23,113 bases of DNA from an uncultured bacterium (GTDB taxonomy: Bacteria > Actinomycetota > Coriobacteriia > Coriobacteriales > Coriobacteriaceae): NCBI GenBank assembly GCA_905215725.1, contig CAJMRD010000030.1, positions 1 to 23,113 of the forward strand, written 5' to 3'. The number at the start of each line of letters is the position of its first letter. Position 1 is the first letter of the stretch. The translations under genes were made by a program, and so were the position numbers. Of this stretch, positions 14,220-21,392 are shown one piece after another. The notes under the pieces were generated by a model. It did no database searches. It worked only from the letters and a program-made list of their open reading frames with translations, and was not told the origin of the DNA.

Positions 14220-14528
14220 ATGGCACTCCCTCAGCTTACCGACGAGCAGCGCAAGCAGGCTCTTGAGAAGGCTGCCGCCGCACGTCATGCCCGCGCCGAG
14301 CTTCGCGAGCAGATCAAGAAGGGCGAGAAGTCCCTCGAGTCCGTGCTCAACTCCGATGACCCCATCGCTTCCCGCATGAAGGTTTCCACCCTCATCGAGT
14401 CTCTCCCTGGTTATGGCAAGGCCAAGGCCGCCAAGATCATGGAGGAGCTCGGTATCTCCGCTACCCGTCGCGTCCAGGGCCTCGGCGTCCGTCAGCGCGA
14501 GCAGCTCCTCGAGCAGCTGACCAAATAA
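14220..14528 (+). CDS. mihF: Actinobacterial integration host factor (mIHF)
   Basis: A 102-residue DNA-binding, nucleoid-associated protein found in actinobacteria and unrelated in fold to HU/IHF. A charged helical N-terminus (KQALEKAAAARHARAELREQIKKGE) precedes a helix-two-turns-helix region (LIESLPGYGKAKAAKIMEELGI, then RRVQGLGVRQREQLLEQL) that contacts the DNA backbone much as S13 does RNA. The ATG at 14220 has GGAGG five bases upstream; an in-frame TTG at 14208 would put that site inside the gene. The arrangement mihF-gmk-rpoZ is a conserved actinobacterial cluster. gmk starts directly after the stop codon. Confidence 0.93.
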   Translation: MALPQLTDEQRKQALEKAAAARHARAELREQIKKGEKSLESVLNSDDPIASRMKVSTLIESLPGYGKAKAAKIMEELGISATRRVQGLGVRQREQLLEQLTK

Positions 14529-15098
14529 GTGAGCGCTCAGGATTCCAAGCTCTTTGTGATTTCTGGACCGTCAGGCGCAGGCAAGGGTACGCTCGTCACT
14601 CGTGTGCGCGAGCGCCGCTCGAACCTGGGCCTGACGGTTTCGGCTACCACGCGAGCACCACGCAAAGGTGAGGTCGACGGCGTCAACTACTTTTTTCTGA
14701 CGCGCGAGGAGTTCGACCGCCGCGTGGCAAACGGTGAGTTTGTTGAGTGGGCCGAGGTCCACGGTAACTGCTACGGCACGTTGGTGAGCGAGGTCCAGTC
14801 CAAGCTCGCCTCTGGTTCGTCTCTGATTTTGGAGATCGATGTCCAGGGCGCCCTGCAGGTGAAGGAGCGTTTCCCCGAGGCCGTGCTGATCTTTATCAAG
14901 CCGCCTTCGCTTGAGGTGCTCCGCGAGCGTCTAGTCGGTCGCGGTACCGAGACGCCCGAGACGATTGAGCTGCGTATGGCAAACGCCGCCGATGAGCTTG
15001 CCCTTGCCGACCGCTACGACGACGTCGTGGTTAATGACGATCTCGACCGCGCGACCGATGAGCTCGTTCGCGTTCTCGATATGCATGAAAGGATCTGA
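14529..15098 (+). CDS. gmk: Guanylate kinase
   Basis: A 189-residue nucleotide kinase that phosphorylates GMP and dGMP to the diphosphates. The P-loop is ISGPSGAGKGT (11-21). GMP-binding residues lie in TVSATTRAPRKGEVDGVNYFF, and EIDVQGA is the conserved Walker-B-like block. The GTG start abuts the mihF TAA (TAAGTG) and has no clear Shine-Dalgarno sequence, so translation is probably coupled to mihF. rpoZ follows after five bases. Confidence 0.96.
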   Translation: MSAQDSKLFVISGPSGAGKGTLVTRVRERRSNLGLTVSATTRAPRKGEVDGVNYFFLTREEFDRRVANGEFVEWAEVHGNCYGTLVSEVQSKLASGSSLILEIDVQGALQVKERFPEAVLIFIKPPSLEVLRERLVGRGTETPETIELRMANAADELALADRYDDVVVNDDLDRATDELVRVLDMHERI

Positions 15099-15103
15099 GG
15101 TCC

Positions 15104-15385
15104 GTGTCCGTTGTAAAGCCTTGCATTGACGATCTTCTGGAGAAGACCGATCACAACCGCTTCCTGCTCGCTTCGCTTGCCTCCAAGCGCGCCTGCGACA
15201 TCAATAGCATGCTGCGTGGCCAGCACAACCGCGTGCTTGCCGTCCAGGATGTCGATGACATCACCATCGGGCTTTCCGGTGCCGATACCATCTCGATGGC
15301 TATGGACGAGATTGTCGACGGCGACATCTCTTACGACGAGGCCCGTTACGAGAAGGCGCTCGGCCACAAGGTTGCTGAAGCCTAA
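15104..15385 (+). CDS. rpoZ: RNA polymerase omega subunit
   Basis: A 93-residue subunit that clamps the beta-prime C-terminus and aids polymerase assembly. The N-terminal PCIDDLLEKTDHNRFLLASLASKRACDIN matches the RpoZ helix pattern (R-F-L-L-x3-A-x2-R-A), and EARYEKALGHK lies at the end. GTG at 15104 follows a GAGG-rich ribosome binding site overlapping the gmk stop. The gmk-rpoZ pairing is widely conserved. The stop codon directly abuts the thiI ATG. Confidence 0.93.
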   Translation: MSVVKPCIDDLLEKTDHNRFLLASLASKRACDINSMLRGQHNRVLAVQDVDDITIGLSGADTISMAMDEIVDGDISYDEARYEKALGHKVAEA

Positions 15386-16630
15386 ATGGCGGCTCGCGTC
15401 TGCCTGGTCCACTATCACGAGGTTGGACTGAAGGGCAAGAACCGCGCACATTTTGAGCATATCCTCATGGATAACATTAAGGCGGCTTTGGCCGCCTTTT
15501 CCGTGAACGCCGTGTCTCGAATTTCCGGTTATATCCTCGTGACCTTTAACGAGCATCAGGCCGATGATGCGGCGCGTGTCATTCGCACCGTTCCCGGCGT
15601 TGCTCGTGTGTCTTTGGCGTATCACACCAACCGCGACCCGCAGGAGTACTGCGCCGCCGCCGTCAAGGCGCTGCGCGAGTTTGGTTCCTTCGATTCGTTT
15701 AAGGTGCACGCTAAGCGCTCCAATACCGACTATGAGCTCACCTCGATTGACATCAATCGTCAGGTGGGCGAGGTGTTGTGTGAGGCCTTCCCCGATAAAA
15801 AGGTTCAAATGCACGACCCCGATGCGATGGTGCACGTACTGGTGGTCCAGGGTAGCGTTTATGTGTACGCGCGCTCCGAGCGCGGCGTGGGCGGTCTGCC
15901 GGTGGGTTCTGCCGGCAAGGTCGTGACGCTGCTGTCGTCAGGTATCGATTCTCCGGTGGCGACCTGGATGCTCGCGCGTCGCGGCGCGGTGTGCGTGCCG
16001 GTGCATTTCTCCGGCCGCCCGCAGACGCCCGATACCAGCGAGTATCTGGTGCAGGACATCATCCGCGCGCTTGCGCCGGGAGTTCAGATCGGTCGCCTGT
16101 ACGTGGTTCCGTTCGGCGACTGTCAGCGCGAGATTTCGGTCACCTGCCCCAGCAACCTGCGCGTGATCATGTATCGCCGCATCATGTATTCGGTTGCCGA
16201 GCGCATCGCGCACATCGAGGGCGCCAAGGCTATCGTGACCGGTGAATCGCTTGGTCAGGTTGCCTCCCAGACACTCGAGAACATCATGGCCGTTAACGAG
16301 GCCGTGAAGATTCCCGTGTTCCGCCCGCTGATCGGTTCGGACAAGCAGGAGATCATTGCGCGTGCCGAGGAGATCGGTACGTTCGACATCTCGACTGAGG
16401 CTGCACCCGACTGCTGCACGCTTTTTATGCCGCGCCGTCCCGAGACGCATGCCAAGCTCGATGCTGTGCATGAGGCCTGGGAGCTGTTCGATCACGAGGA
16501 GATGATTGAGCGTTTGCTCAAGCAGACCGAGTACATCGACTTTGAGAGCAACACATATAAGGCCCCTAAGACCTTAAAACGCAAACATTCGGAGCTTGCT
16601 CCGCGTGAGATTTACCAAGATCACGAGTAA
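15386..16630 (+). CDS. thiI: tRNA 4-thiouridine synthase ThiI, without rhodanese domain
   Basis: A 414-residue enzyme that activates U8 of tRNA with ATP for sulfur insertion, and in some bacteria supplies sulfur for the thiamine thiazole. It has a ferredoxin-like domain plus THUMP (about 1-170), then an ATP-binding PP-loop with SSGIDSP at 184-190 and GESLGQVASQTLENI in the adenylation domain. Unlike E. coli ThiI it has no C-terminal rhodanese domain, as in Bacillus, so persulfide sulfur must come from another protein. APDCCTLFMP carries the conserved cysteine region. The ATG directly follows the rpoZ stop with no strong ribosome binding site. A terminator follows. ThiI behind rpoZ replaces the more usual coaBC or metK neighbours. 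Confidence 0.95.
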   Translation: MAARVCLVHYHEVGLKGKNRAHFEHILMDNIKAALAAFSVNAVSRISGYILVTFNEHQADDAARVIRTVPGVARVSLAYHTNRDPQEYCAAAVKALREFGSFDSFKVHAKRSNTDYELTSIDINRQVGEVLCEAFPDKKVQMHDPDAMVHVLVVQGSVYVYARSERGVGGLPVGSAGKVVTLLSSGIDSPVATWMLARRGAVCVPVHFSGRPQTPDTSEYLVQDIIRALAPGVQIGRLYVVPFGDCQREISVTCPSNLRVIMYRRIMYSVAERIAHIEGAKAIVTGESLGQVASQTLENIMAVNEAVKIPVFRPLIGSDKQEIIARAEEIGTFDISTEAAPDCCTLFMPRRPETHAKLDAVHEAWELFDHEEMIERLLKQTEYIDFESNTYKAPKTLKRKHSELAPREIYQDHE

Positions 16631-16640
16631 TTGTCTGCAT

Positions 16641-16680
16641 AGACCGACGGTACGCCTGTATCGTTGGTCTTTTGTTATTT
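16641..16680 (+). terminator. Terminator after thiI
   Basis: AGACCGACGGTAC (16641-16653) pairs with GTATCGTTGGTCT (16658-16670) over 13 positions including two G-U pairs, with a GCCT loop, followed by TTTGTTATTT. It closes the mihF-gmk-rpoZ-thiI unit. Confidence 0.88.
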
Positions 16681-16703
16681 GGGCGTTTGACGGCGAAGTG
16701 CTC

Positions 16704-16725
16704 ATTCATTGACGCGTGAATGAAT
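16704..16725. promoter_or_regulatory. 22-bp operator-like palindrome upstream of comEA
   Basis: ATTCATT (16704-16710) and AATGAAT (16719-16725) are perfect inverted arms around GACGCGTG, whose centre ACGCGT is itself palindromic; only one symmetric base pair breaks the full 22-bp symmetry. It lies about 40 bases upstream of the likely comEA -35. This suits a dimeric regulator of the competence genes, unidentified here. Confidence 0.5.
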
Positions 16726-16765
16726 AAATGGACACGTTCGCGCAAGGTTTTGGTCAGCTTTTGGT

Positions 16766-16794
16766 TTGACCGTCAAAACTGGTTTATCCATATG
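16766..16794 (+). promoter_or_regulatory. Candidate comEA promoter
   Basis: TTGACC (16766-16771) and CATATG (16789-16794) are spaced by 17 bases, giving a start about 45 bases before the comEA ATG. The -10 is a weak match. Confidence 0.4.
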
Positions 16795-16844
16795 GCTCGT
16801 TCGGATGTGATCTCCTGACACGATGGTGTTGGGAGGTTTTTGCT

Positions 16845-17555
16845 ATGGCGCAGCGCGAACAACACGAACGGGTCAAGCGAATGGACCGCTGGGCGGACAA
16901 GTTGCTCGGACATAAGGCGGTAGTCGTGGCGATGCTCGTCGTTATTGCGATGGCGAGCGGTTTGGCGATGGCGAGTTTTGGTGACCGTTCCGGCAATGTT
17001 TCGTTTGAGCGGGCTGTGGCTTCGGGCTCATCGGTGGAGCCGGGATCCGGCGATCCTTCGGACGATGAATCCGATGAATCTTCGTCTAAGGCGTTTGCCG
17101 AAACAGAGGTGTACGTCGATGTGGATGGTGCCGTTGCAAGGCCCGGCGTTTACCGGCTCAAAGATGGGGCGCGGGTGTCCCAGGCGATTGATGCCGCCGG
17201 AGGACTAACGGCAGAGGCGGATGTGACGGGGCTTAACCGTGCGTCGAAAGTCACGGATGGACAAAAGATCTATGTGCCGACAGTGGGGGAGCAGCAGGCG
17301 GCTTTGGCGGCTGGCGGGGCCGAAGGCGGCGCTGCCACGGTTTCTGGCGCGGGGACTTCGTCGGGGCTCGTGAACATCAATACGGCAAGTGCTGCCGAGC
17401 TGCAGACGCTTTCGGGCATCGGGCCCTCTATGGCCCAGTCGATTATCGACGAACGGACCCAAAATGGCGCTTTTGCCTCGGTCGATGACCTGATGCGTGT
17501 GTCGGGAATCGGCGAGAAGAAGCTTGCCAAAATCAAAGATTGCATCTGCGTATGA
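16845..17555 (+). CDS. comEA: Competence DNA receptor ComEA
   Basis: A 236-residue membrane-anchored DNA-binding protein. One transmembrane helix (about 25-45), a low-complexity acidic/serine linker (60-82), an SLBB domain (about 88-145, VYVDVDGAVARPGVYRLKDG) and a C-terminal helix-hairpin-helix pair (176-233, VNINTASAAELQTLSGIGPSMAQSI and GIGEKKLAKI) follow in the standard ComEA order. It binds incoming double-stranded DNA outside the membrane and hands it to ComEC. The ATG has GGGAGG eight bases upstream. comEC overlaps the stop codon. Natural transformation also needs pilus and ComF-type genes not present here, so transformability is not shown. Confidence 0.93.
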   Translation: MAQREQHERVKRMDRWADKLLGHKAVVVAMLVVIAMASGLAMASFGDRSGNVSFERAVASGSSVEPGSGDPSDDESDESSSKAFAETEVYVDVDGAVARPGVYRLKDGARVSQAIDAAGGLTAEADVTGLNRASKVTDGQKIYVPTVGEQQAALAAGGAEGGAATVSGAGTSSGLVNINTASAAELQTLSGIGPSMAQSIIDERTQNGAFASVDDLMRVSGIGEKKLAKIKDCICV

Positions 17556-19855
17556 GTGCGACCGAGCGCGAGCGCGTGATGCCCCCGCGGCCATTGTTAC
17601 CTTGGACGACGGCCTTTTGTGCCGGCTTGTGTGCAAGCTGCGGCTTGGTGCTTAATGCGGCGGCTGATGCGCTGCTGGGAGAAGGGGCTGCCTCTGCCGC
17701 GTTACTTTGGGCCATTCCCGTTGCGGCTGCGGCGTTCGTCGTATTTGCGCGATCGTGCATGCGCCTTGCGCGATGGAAGCGATGGCTGTATGCCACGGCG
17801 GTCGGACTCGTGGCAGGAGCGATCGTGTCCGCGGGGTGGGCGATAGGTGCCCTCCGAGCTTCCGATGCTCTGGATGGACGGGCTGCAAGCAGTCTTGAGT
17901 TCGTCGTTCAGGGCGATCCTTCCATAAACGACGAAGCGTATTCCTATACCTGTGACGCAATCGCGGACGGTAAGCGCGTGGGCGCCGTGCGCCTGTCGTG
18001 CGATCGCGAGCTTGACGCTGGGTCGCACGTGCGTGTCATCGGTCGCATTTCACGCTTCGAGAACGATTCATATGGGCGTTCGCGCGTGCTTCGGGGTGAG
18101 CTGCGTAAGGTTAAGGCTGTCCGGATCGTGTCGGTCGATGAAGGTTCTCCGGGACCGTTGCTTCGGCTGCGAAATGAGCTGCTTGCCGCCATTGCTCCCG
18201 CGACCGATCCGGCGCGCTCGCTCATTGCCGGTGTTGTCTGCGGACGTTCGTCCGAGCTGCGCGCTCAGCCGGCGGGCGATTGGTTTTCAGTGACGGGAAC
18301 GGCGCATCTCATCGCAGTCTCGGGAAGTCACTTGGCAATCGTTGGTTTTGTGATTGAGGGCGCCCTGCAAAAGACTCGCTGCTCGCGTGGGCTGCAGCGG
18401 GCGCTTTTAGCGGTAACGCTTGTGGCCTACGCCGCCTTTACGGGTGCATCGCCCTCGGCTGTTCGTGCGTGCTGCATGGTGTTCGCGACGCTTGTCGCCA
18501 ACGGAGCGGGGCGTCGCCGGCACGGCCTCTCAGCGCTCTTTGTGACCATGTCGATTTTTATGCTGCTCCGTCCAACGGTGCTGTTCGAGATGGGCTTTCA
18601 GCTTTCGTGTGCCAGCGTTTTCGCCATCCTGTGCTTTTGCCCGTATGCGACCTACGCTTTGGGTGAGTTGGGCGTGCCGACGGGCATTGCCGGCATACTT
18701 TCTGTCACGCTCTGCTCGCAGCTGGCAACGGTTCCCATCACCGTTCCCGCATTCGGAACGTTTTCGCTCATTGCCCCGATTGCAAATGCCGTGATCGGCC
18801 CGGTGGTGAGCGTGTTGCTTGCTGTTTCGATTGTGCTGGCGCCGTGCTCGCTCGTGCCCCTGTTGCGACCTTGGGCGCTTGTAGTGCCTATGGTTGCCGC
18901 TCGCTGCGCGCTGTTCTTTGAACAGCTCTTCGCAGCCGTGCCGGGTGCGTCCGTGAGCGTTCCGCCCGATTCCGTCTGGATATATCTCGTGCCGTTTGCT
19001 TTGTTGGTCCTTTTGGCATGGTGGCCACGACCGCGTGTGCGTCCCATGGCGGCGGGGCTGCTGTTCTTGGTATTCGCAGCGGTTGTCCCGTGCGTCTACT
19101 GGGATCGATTCGCCCCGCCTTCGGTAACGATTCTCGATGTGGGTCAGGCCGATGCCATTCTTATTCGTCAGGGCGATACCGTGGCGCTCGTCGACTGCGG
19201 GCTTGATGAGCGCGTGGTAACTGCGCTGGTGCGCAATAACGTTCACCATATCGATGCCGTGTTCGTGACGCATTGGGATGAGGACCATTGGGGCGGCTTG
19301 CCTGCGGTGCTGGAGCAATTCTCGGTCGGAACGATTGCCGTGGCTGCGGACGCGCTGGAAGACGCGCCCTCCCAGATCCTAAATCGACCTGGCGTGTCGT
19401 ATCGACAGGTGACCCGCGGCGATGACGTCGACATCGGTGCGTTTCGCGCCCGTGTGATGTGGCCGTTCGAATCGGTGGACGGCGAGGGCAACGAGGACTC
19501 GCTCGTCCTGTTGCTCACCTATGCGCAAGAGGGCAAGCGCTTGCGCATGCTGCTGACGGGCGATGCCGAGCTCGATCAAGAACGTGAGTTTGCGCAGGAA
19601 GCGGGTGACATCGATGTCCTCAAGCTCGGACATCACGGCTCCAAGGTCTCGGTCGACGGCGAGTTACTGGACGTCTTGAAGCCGGAGCTCTCTATCGCGA
19701 GCGCTGGCGAGGGTAACCGTTATGGTCATCCGTCGGATACCTGCCGCGATGCCGTGAGGGAGGCAGGTGGAGCTTTCGCGTGTACGATTGAACACGGTGA
19801 CATTACCATCACACCGACCGCGAAGGGGTTTGCCATGCGATGCCAGCGACCATAA
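17552..19855 (+). CDS. comEC: Competence channel ComEC (Rec2 family) with metallo-beta-lactamase domain
   Basis: A 767-residue polytopic membrane protein forming the DNA-uptake channel. Hydrophobic helices at the N-terminus enclose a soluble OB-like domain (about 108-200). The competence domain follows (about 205-500, with LIAGVVCGRSSEL, HLIAVSGSHLAIVG and FTGASPSAVRA). A C-terminal metallo-beta-lactamase-like domain begins near 525 (VTILDVGQADAILIRQG) and carries THWDEDHWGGL (573-583), TGDAE and KLGHHGSKVS. The metal ligands are of the HxDxDH type common in ComEC, so nuclease function is possible. ATG at 17552 overlaps the comEA stop (ATGA); a start at 17579 is an alternative. No ribosome binding site is obvious, so coupling to comEA is likely. 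Confidence 0.94.
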   Translation: MSATERERVMPPRPLLPWTTAFCAGLCASCGLVLNAAADALLGEGAASAALLWAIPVAAAAFVVFARSCMRLARWKRWLYATAVGLVAGAIVSAGWAIGALRASDALDGRAASSLEFVVQGDPSINDEAYSYTCDAIADGKRVGAVRLSCDRELDAGSHVRVIGRISRFENDSYGRSRVLRGELRKVKAVRIVSVDEGSPGPLLRLRNELLAAIAPATDPARSLIAGVVCGRSSELRAQPAGDWFSVTGTAHLIAVSGSHLAIVGFVIEGALQKTRCSRGLQRALLAVTLVAYAAFTGASPSAVRACCMVFATLVANGAGRRRHGLSALFVTMSIFMLLRPTVLFEMGFQLSCASVFAILCFCPYATYALGELGVPTGIAGILSVTLCSQLATVPITVPAFGTFSLIAPIANAVIGPVVSVLLAVSIVLAPCSLVPLLRPWALVVPMVAARCALFFEQLFAAVPGASVSVPPDSVWIYLVPFALLVLLAWWPRPRVRPMAAGLLFLVFAAVVPCVYWDRFAPPSVTILDVGQADAILIRQGDTVALVDCGLDERVVTALVRNNVHHIDAVFVTHWDEDHWGGLPAVLEQFSVGTIAVAADALEDAPSQILNRPGVSYRQVTRGDDVDIGAFRARVMWPFESVDGEGNEDSLVLLLTYAQEGKRLRMLLTGDAELDQEREFAQEAGDIDVLKLGHHGSKVSVDGELLDVLKPELSIASAGEGNRYGHPSDTCRDAVREAGGAFACTIEHGDITITPTAKGFAMRCQRP

Positions 19856-19863
19856 TGACGTCG

Positions 19864-19893
19864 TTGGCGCACTGTAGGTCCCTGGGCTAGAAT
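19864..19893 (+). promoter_or_regulatory. Promoter for holA
   Basis: TTGGCG (19864-19869) and TAGAAT (19888-19893) are spaced by 18 bases, right after the comEC stop. The predicted transcript start is about 35 bases before the holA ATG. Confidence 0.6.
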
Positions 19894-19933
19894 GACACGG
19901 TACGAACATGAGAGCCTGCGAGAGGAGAGCGCG

Positions 19934-20896
19934 ATGTCCGAAACCGGTCTGCTACCGGCATATCTGATCGTCGGTACCGACGGAGTTAAGCGCGACCACG
20001 CCGTCTCGCGTATGAAGTCTCGCCTGGAAAAGTCGGGTATGGTCGAGTTCAACCTCGACGAGCGCGATATGACCAAAGACCCCGATATCGAATCGATCAT
20101 CGGCTCGCTCAACACCTTTCCCATGGGCAGCGAGTTTCGCTTGGTCATCCTCGACGGATGCTCAAAGCTTGCCAAGGCGGTCTCGGAGCCGCTTGTCGAG
20201 TATCTGGCGAGTCCGAGCCCCACGACGGTTTGCCTGATCATTGCCGACTCGCTTGCCAAGAACACGCGCCTGTACAAGGCCATTGCCAAGATCGACAAGA
20301 AGGCCATTGTCGACTGTTCCGGCACCAAGCGCTGGGAACTTCCGCGCCGCGTGCAGCAGATGGCAACGCAGCACGGCAAGTCCATCTCGACGGCAGCTGC
20401 CGAAGAACTTGTCTCGCGCTCGGGTGAGAACACCCGTATGCTCGATAACGACTTGGCCAAGCTCGCCCAGATGGTCGAGGCACCCCAGATTGAGCTTGCC
20501 GATGTGGAGCGTTGGATCGTGCGGACCGCCGAGGTTCAGCCATGGGACTTCCTCAACGCGGTGTCGGCCCGCGACATGCGCCGATCGCTCGAGCTCTTTA
20601 AACTGCTGCCCTCCAAGAGCTACGTGTGGACCTACACGCTGCTGTGCGGCCGCATCCGCGAGCTTATCGTTGCCAAGGCGCTCGATGCGCGCGGACAGGG
20701 TCGTGAGTTGGCCGCAACACTTAAGCTCCAGTCCTGGCAGGTCAAGAATCACCTGACCTGGGCACGTCGCTTTTCGATGGCAGAGCTCGTTGCCGCGCTC
20801 GAGGGCGCGGTCGATGTGGAGCTCGCGCTGAAGGGTTCGGCCGATTCTCAGACCGCGCTTTTGCTCTGGATTACGAACATCTTGAGAAAATCGTGA
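19934..20896 (+). CDS. holA: DNA polymerase III delta subunit
   Basis: A 320-residue clamp-loader subunit that opens the beta sliding clamp. The N-terminal YLIVGTDGVKRDHAVSRMKSRL, the central SLNTFPMGSEFRLVILDGCSKL and the C-terminal collar region with VRTAEVQPWDFLNAV fit HolA, which is poorly conserved but nearly always lies after comEC and before rpsT, as here. The frame extends upstream to 19892, but ATG at 19934 has AGGAGA about six bases before it, and the extra 14 residues would overlap the promoter. It appears to have its own promoter. Confidence 0.93.
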   Translation: MSETGLLPAYLIVGTDGVKRDHAVSRMKSRLEKSGMVEFNLDERDMTKDPDIESIIGSLNTFPMGSEFRLVILDGCSKLAKAVSEPLVEYLASPSPTTVCLIIADSLAKNTRLYKAIAKIDKKAIVDCSGTKRWELPRRVQQMATQHGKSISTAAAEELVSRSGENTRMLDNDLAKLAQMVEAPQIELADVERWIVRTAEVQPWDFLNAVSARDMRRSLELFKLLPSKSYVWTYTLLCGRIRELIVAKALDARGQGRELAATLKLQSWQVKNHLTWARRFSMAELVAALEGAVDVELALKGSADSQTALLLWITNILRKS

Positions 20897-20945
20897 TGAT
20901 ACCTGCCTATTTGACAAATTCGTTCTATCCCTTTGAGGGGGAGCG

Positions 20946-20954
20946 TGCTATAGT
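20946..20954 (+). promoter_or_regulatory. Probable rpsT promoter (extended -10)
   Basis: TGCTATAGT (TATAGT at 20949-20954) lies 75 bases before the rpsT start; the same nonamer precedes rpmB. A TTGACA at about 20912 is too far away to be its -35. The 5' leader can form a hairpin in which ATGAC and CTC (20965-20972) pair with GAG and GTCAT (20983-20992), with a 2-base bulge; its role is unknown. Confidence 0.6.
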
Positions 20955-21029
20955 AGGCGCTTGCATGACCTCACCGTGTCTCAGAGGTGTCATACATTTT
21001 TTGCAAGGAACTCGAAAGGAACTCCAGAA

Positions 21030-21296
21030 GTGGCAAACATCAAGTCTCAGAAGAAGCGTATCCGCACCAATGAGGCAGCTCGCATGCGTAACAAGGCTGT
21101 CAAGTCCGAGCTCAAGACGCTGACCAAGCACGTCCAGTCCGCCGTCGCCGAGGGCGACGCCAAGAAGGCCCAGGCTGCCCTCAAGACCGTCACCAAGCGT
21201 CTCGACATGGCTGCCGCCAAGCATGTTATCCACAAGAACCAGGCTTCCAACCGCAAGTCCGGTCTTGCCAAGCTCGTGAACAGCATCAACGCCTAA
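21030..21296 (+). CDS. rpsT: 30S ribosomal protein S20
   Basis: An 88-residue lysine/arginine-rich helical protein of the small subunit that binds 16S rRNA. MANIKSQKKRIRTNEAARMR and the ending HKNQASNRKSGLAKLVNSI are diagnostic. The start is GTG at 21030, giving the normal S20 N-terminus and length (usually 85-90). The frame also extends up to 20961, but that would run into the leader hairpin. AAAGGA lies ten bases upstream, a little far, so initiation may be weak or regulated. A strong terminator follows 34 bases after the stop. Confidence 0.95.
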   Translation: MANIKSQKKRIRTNEAARMRNKAVKSELKTLTKHVQSAVAEGDAKKAQAALKTVTKRLDMAAAKHVIHKNQASNRKSGLAKLVNSINA

Positions 21297-21330
21297 GTTG
21301 TAAATTTCACACCACACAGATTACGCGCAT

Positions 21331-21367
21331 AAATGGAGCCTGTTTTATGGAACAGGCTCCATTTTTT
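21331..21367 (+). terminator. Terminator after rpsT
   Basis: AAATGGAGCCTGTT (21331-21344) pairs perfectly with AACAGGCTCCATTT (21351-21364) over 14 bp around TTATGG, and the T-run continues to 21367. It ends only 25 bases before the lepA start codon. Confidence 0.92.
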
Positions 21368-21379
21368 GTATCGCTCGGG

Positions 21380-21385
21380 TAAGAT
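21380..21385 (+). promoter_or_regulatory. lepA -10 element placed for a leaderless transcript
   Basis: TAAGAT is separated by exactly seven bases (AGTCCGC) from the lepA ATG, so transcription would start at or next to the A of the start codon. No Shine-Dalgarno sequence is present. This is the usual layout of leaderless genes in actinobacteria. Confidence 0.55.
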
Positions 21386-21392
21386 AGTCCGC

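Noticed and set aside
17944..19318. Several minus-strand frames inside comEC
   Set aside because: Low-complexity Arg/Ser/His-rich translations without start signals; comEC is continuous on the plus strand.
20912..20917. TTGACA as -35 of rpsT
   Set aside because: It is 31 bases from the TATAGT -10, far beyond a workable spacing, and no better -10 lies 16-18 bases downstream of it.
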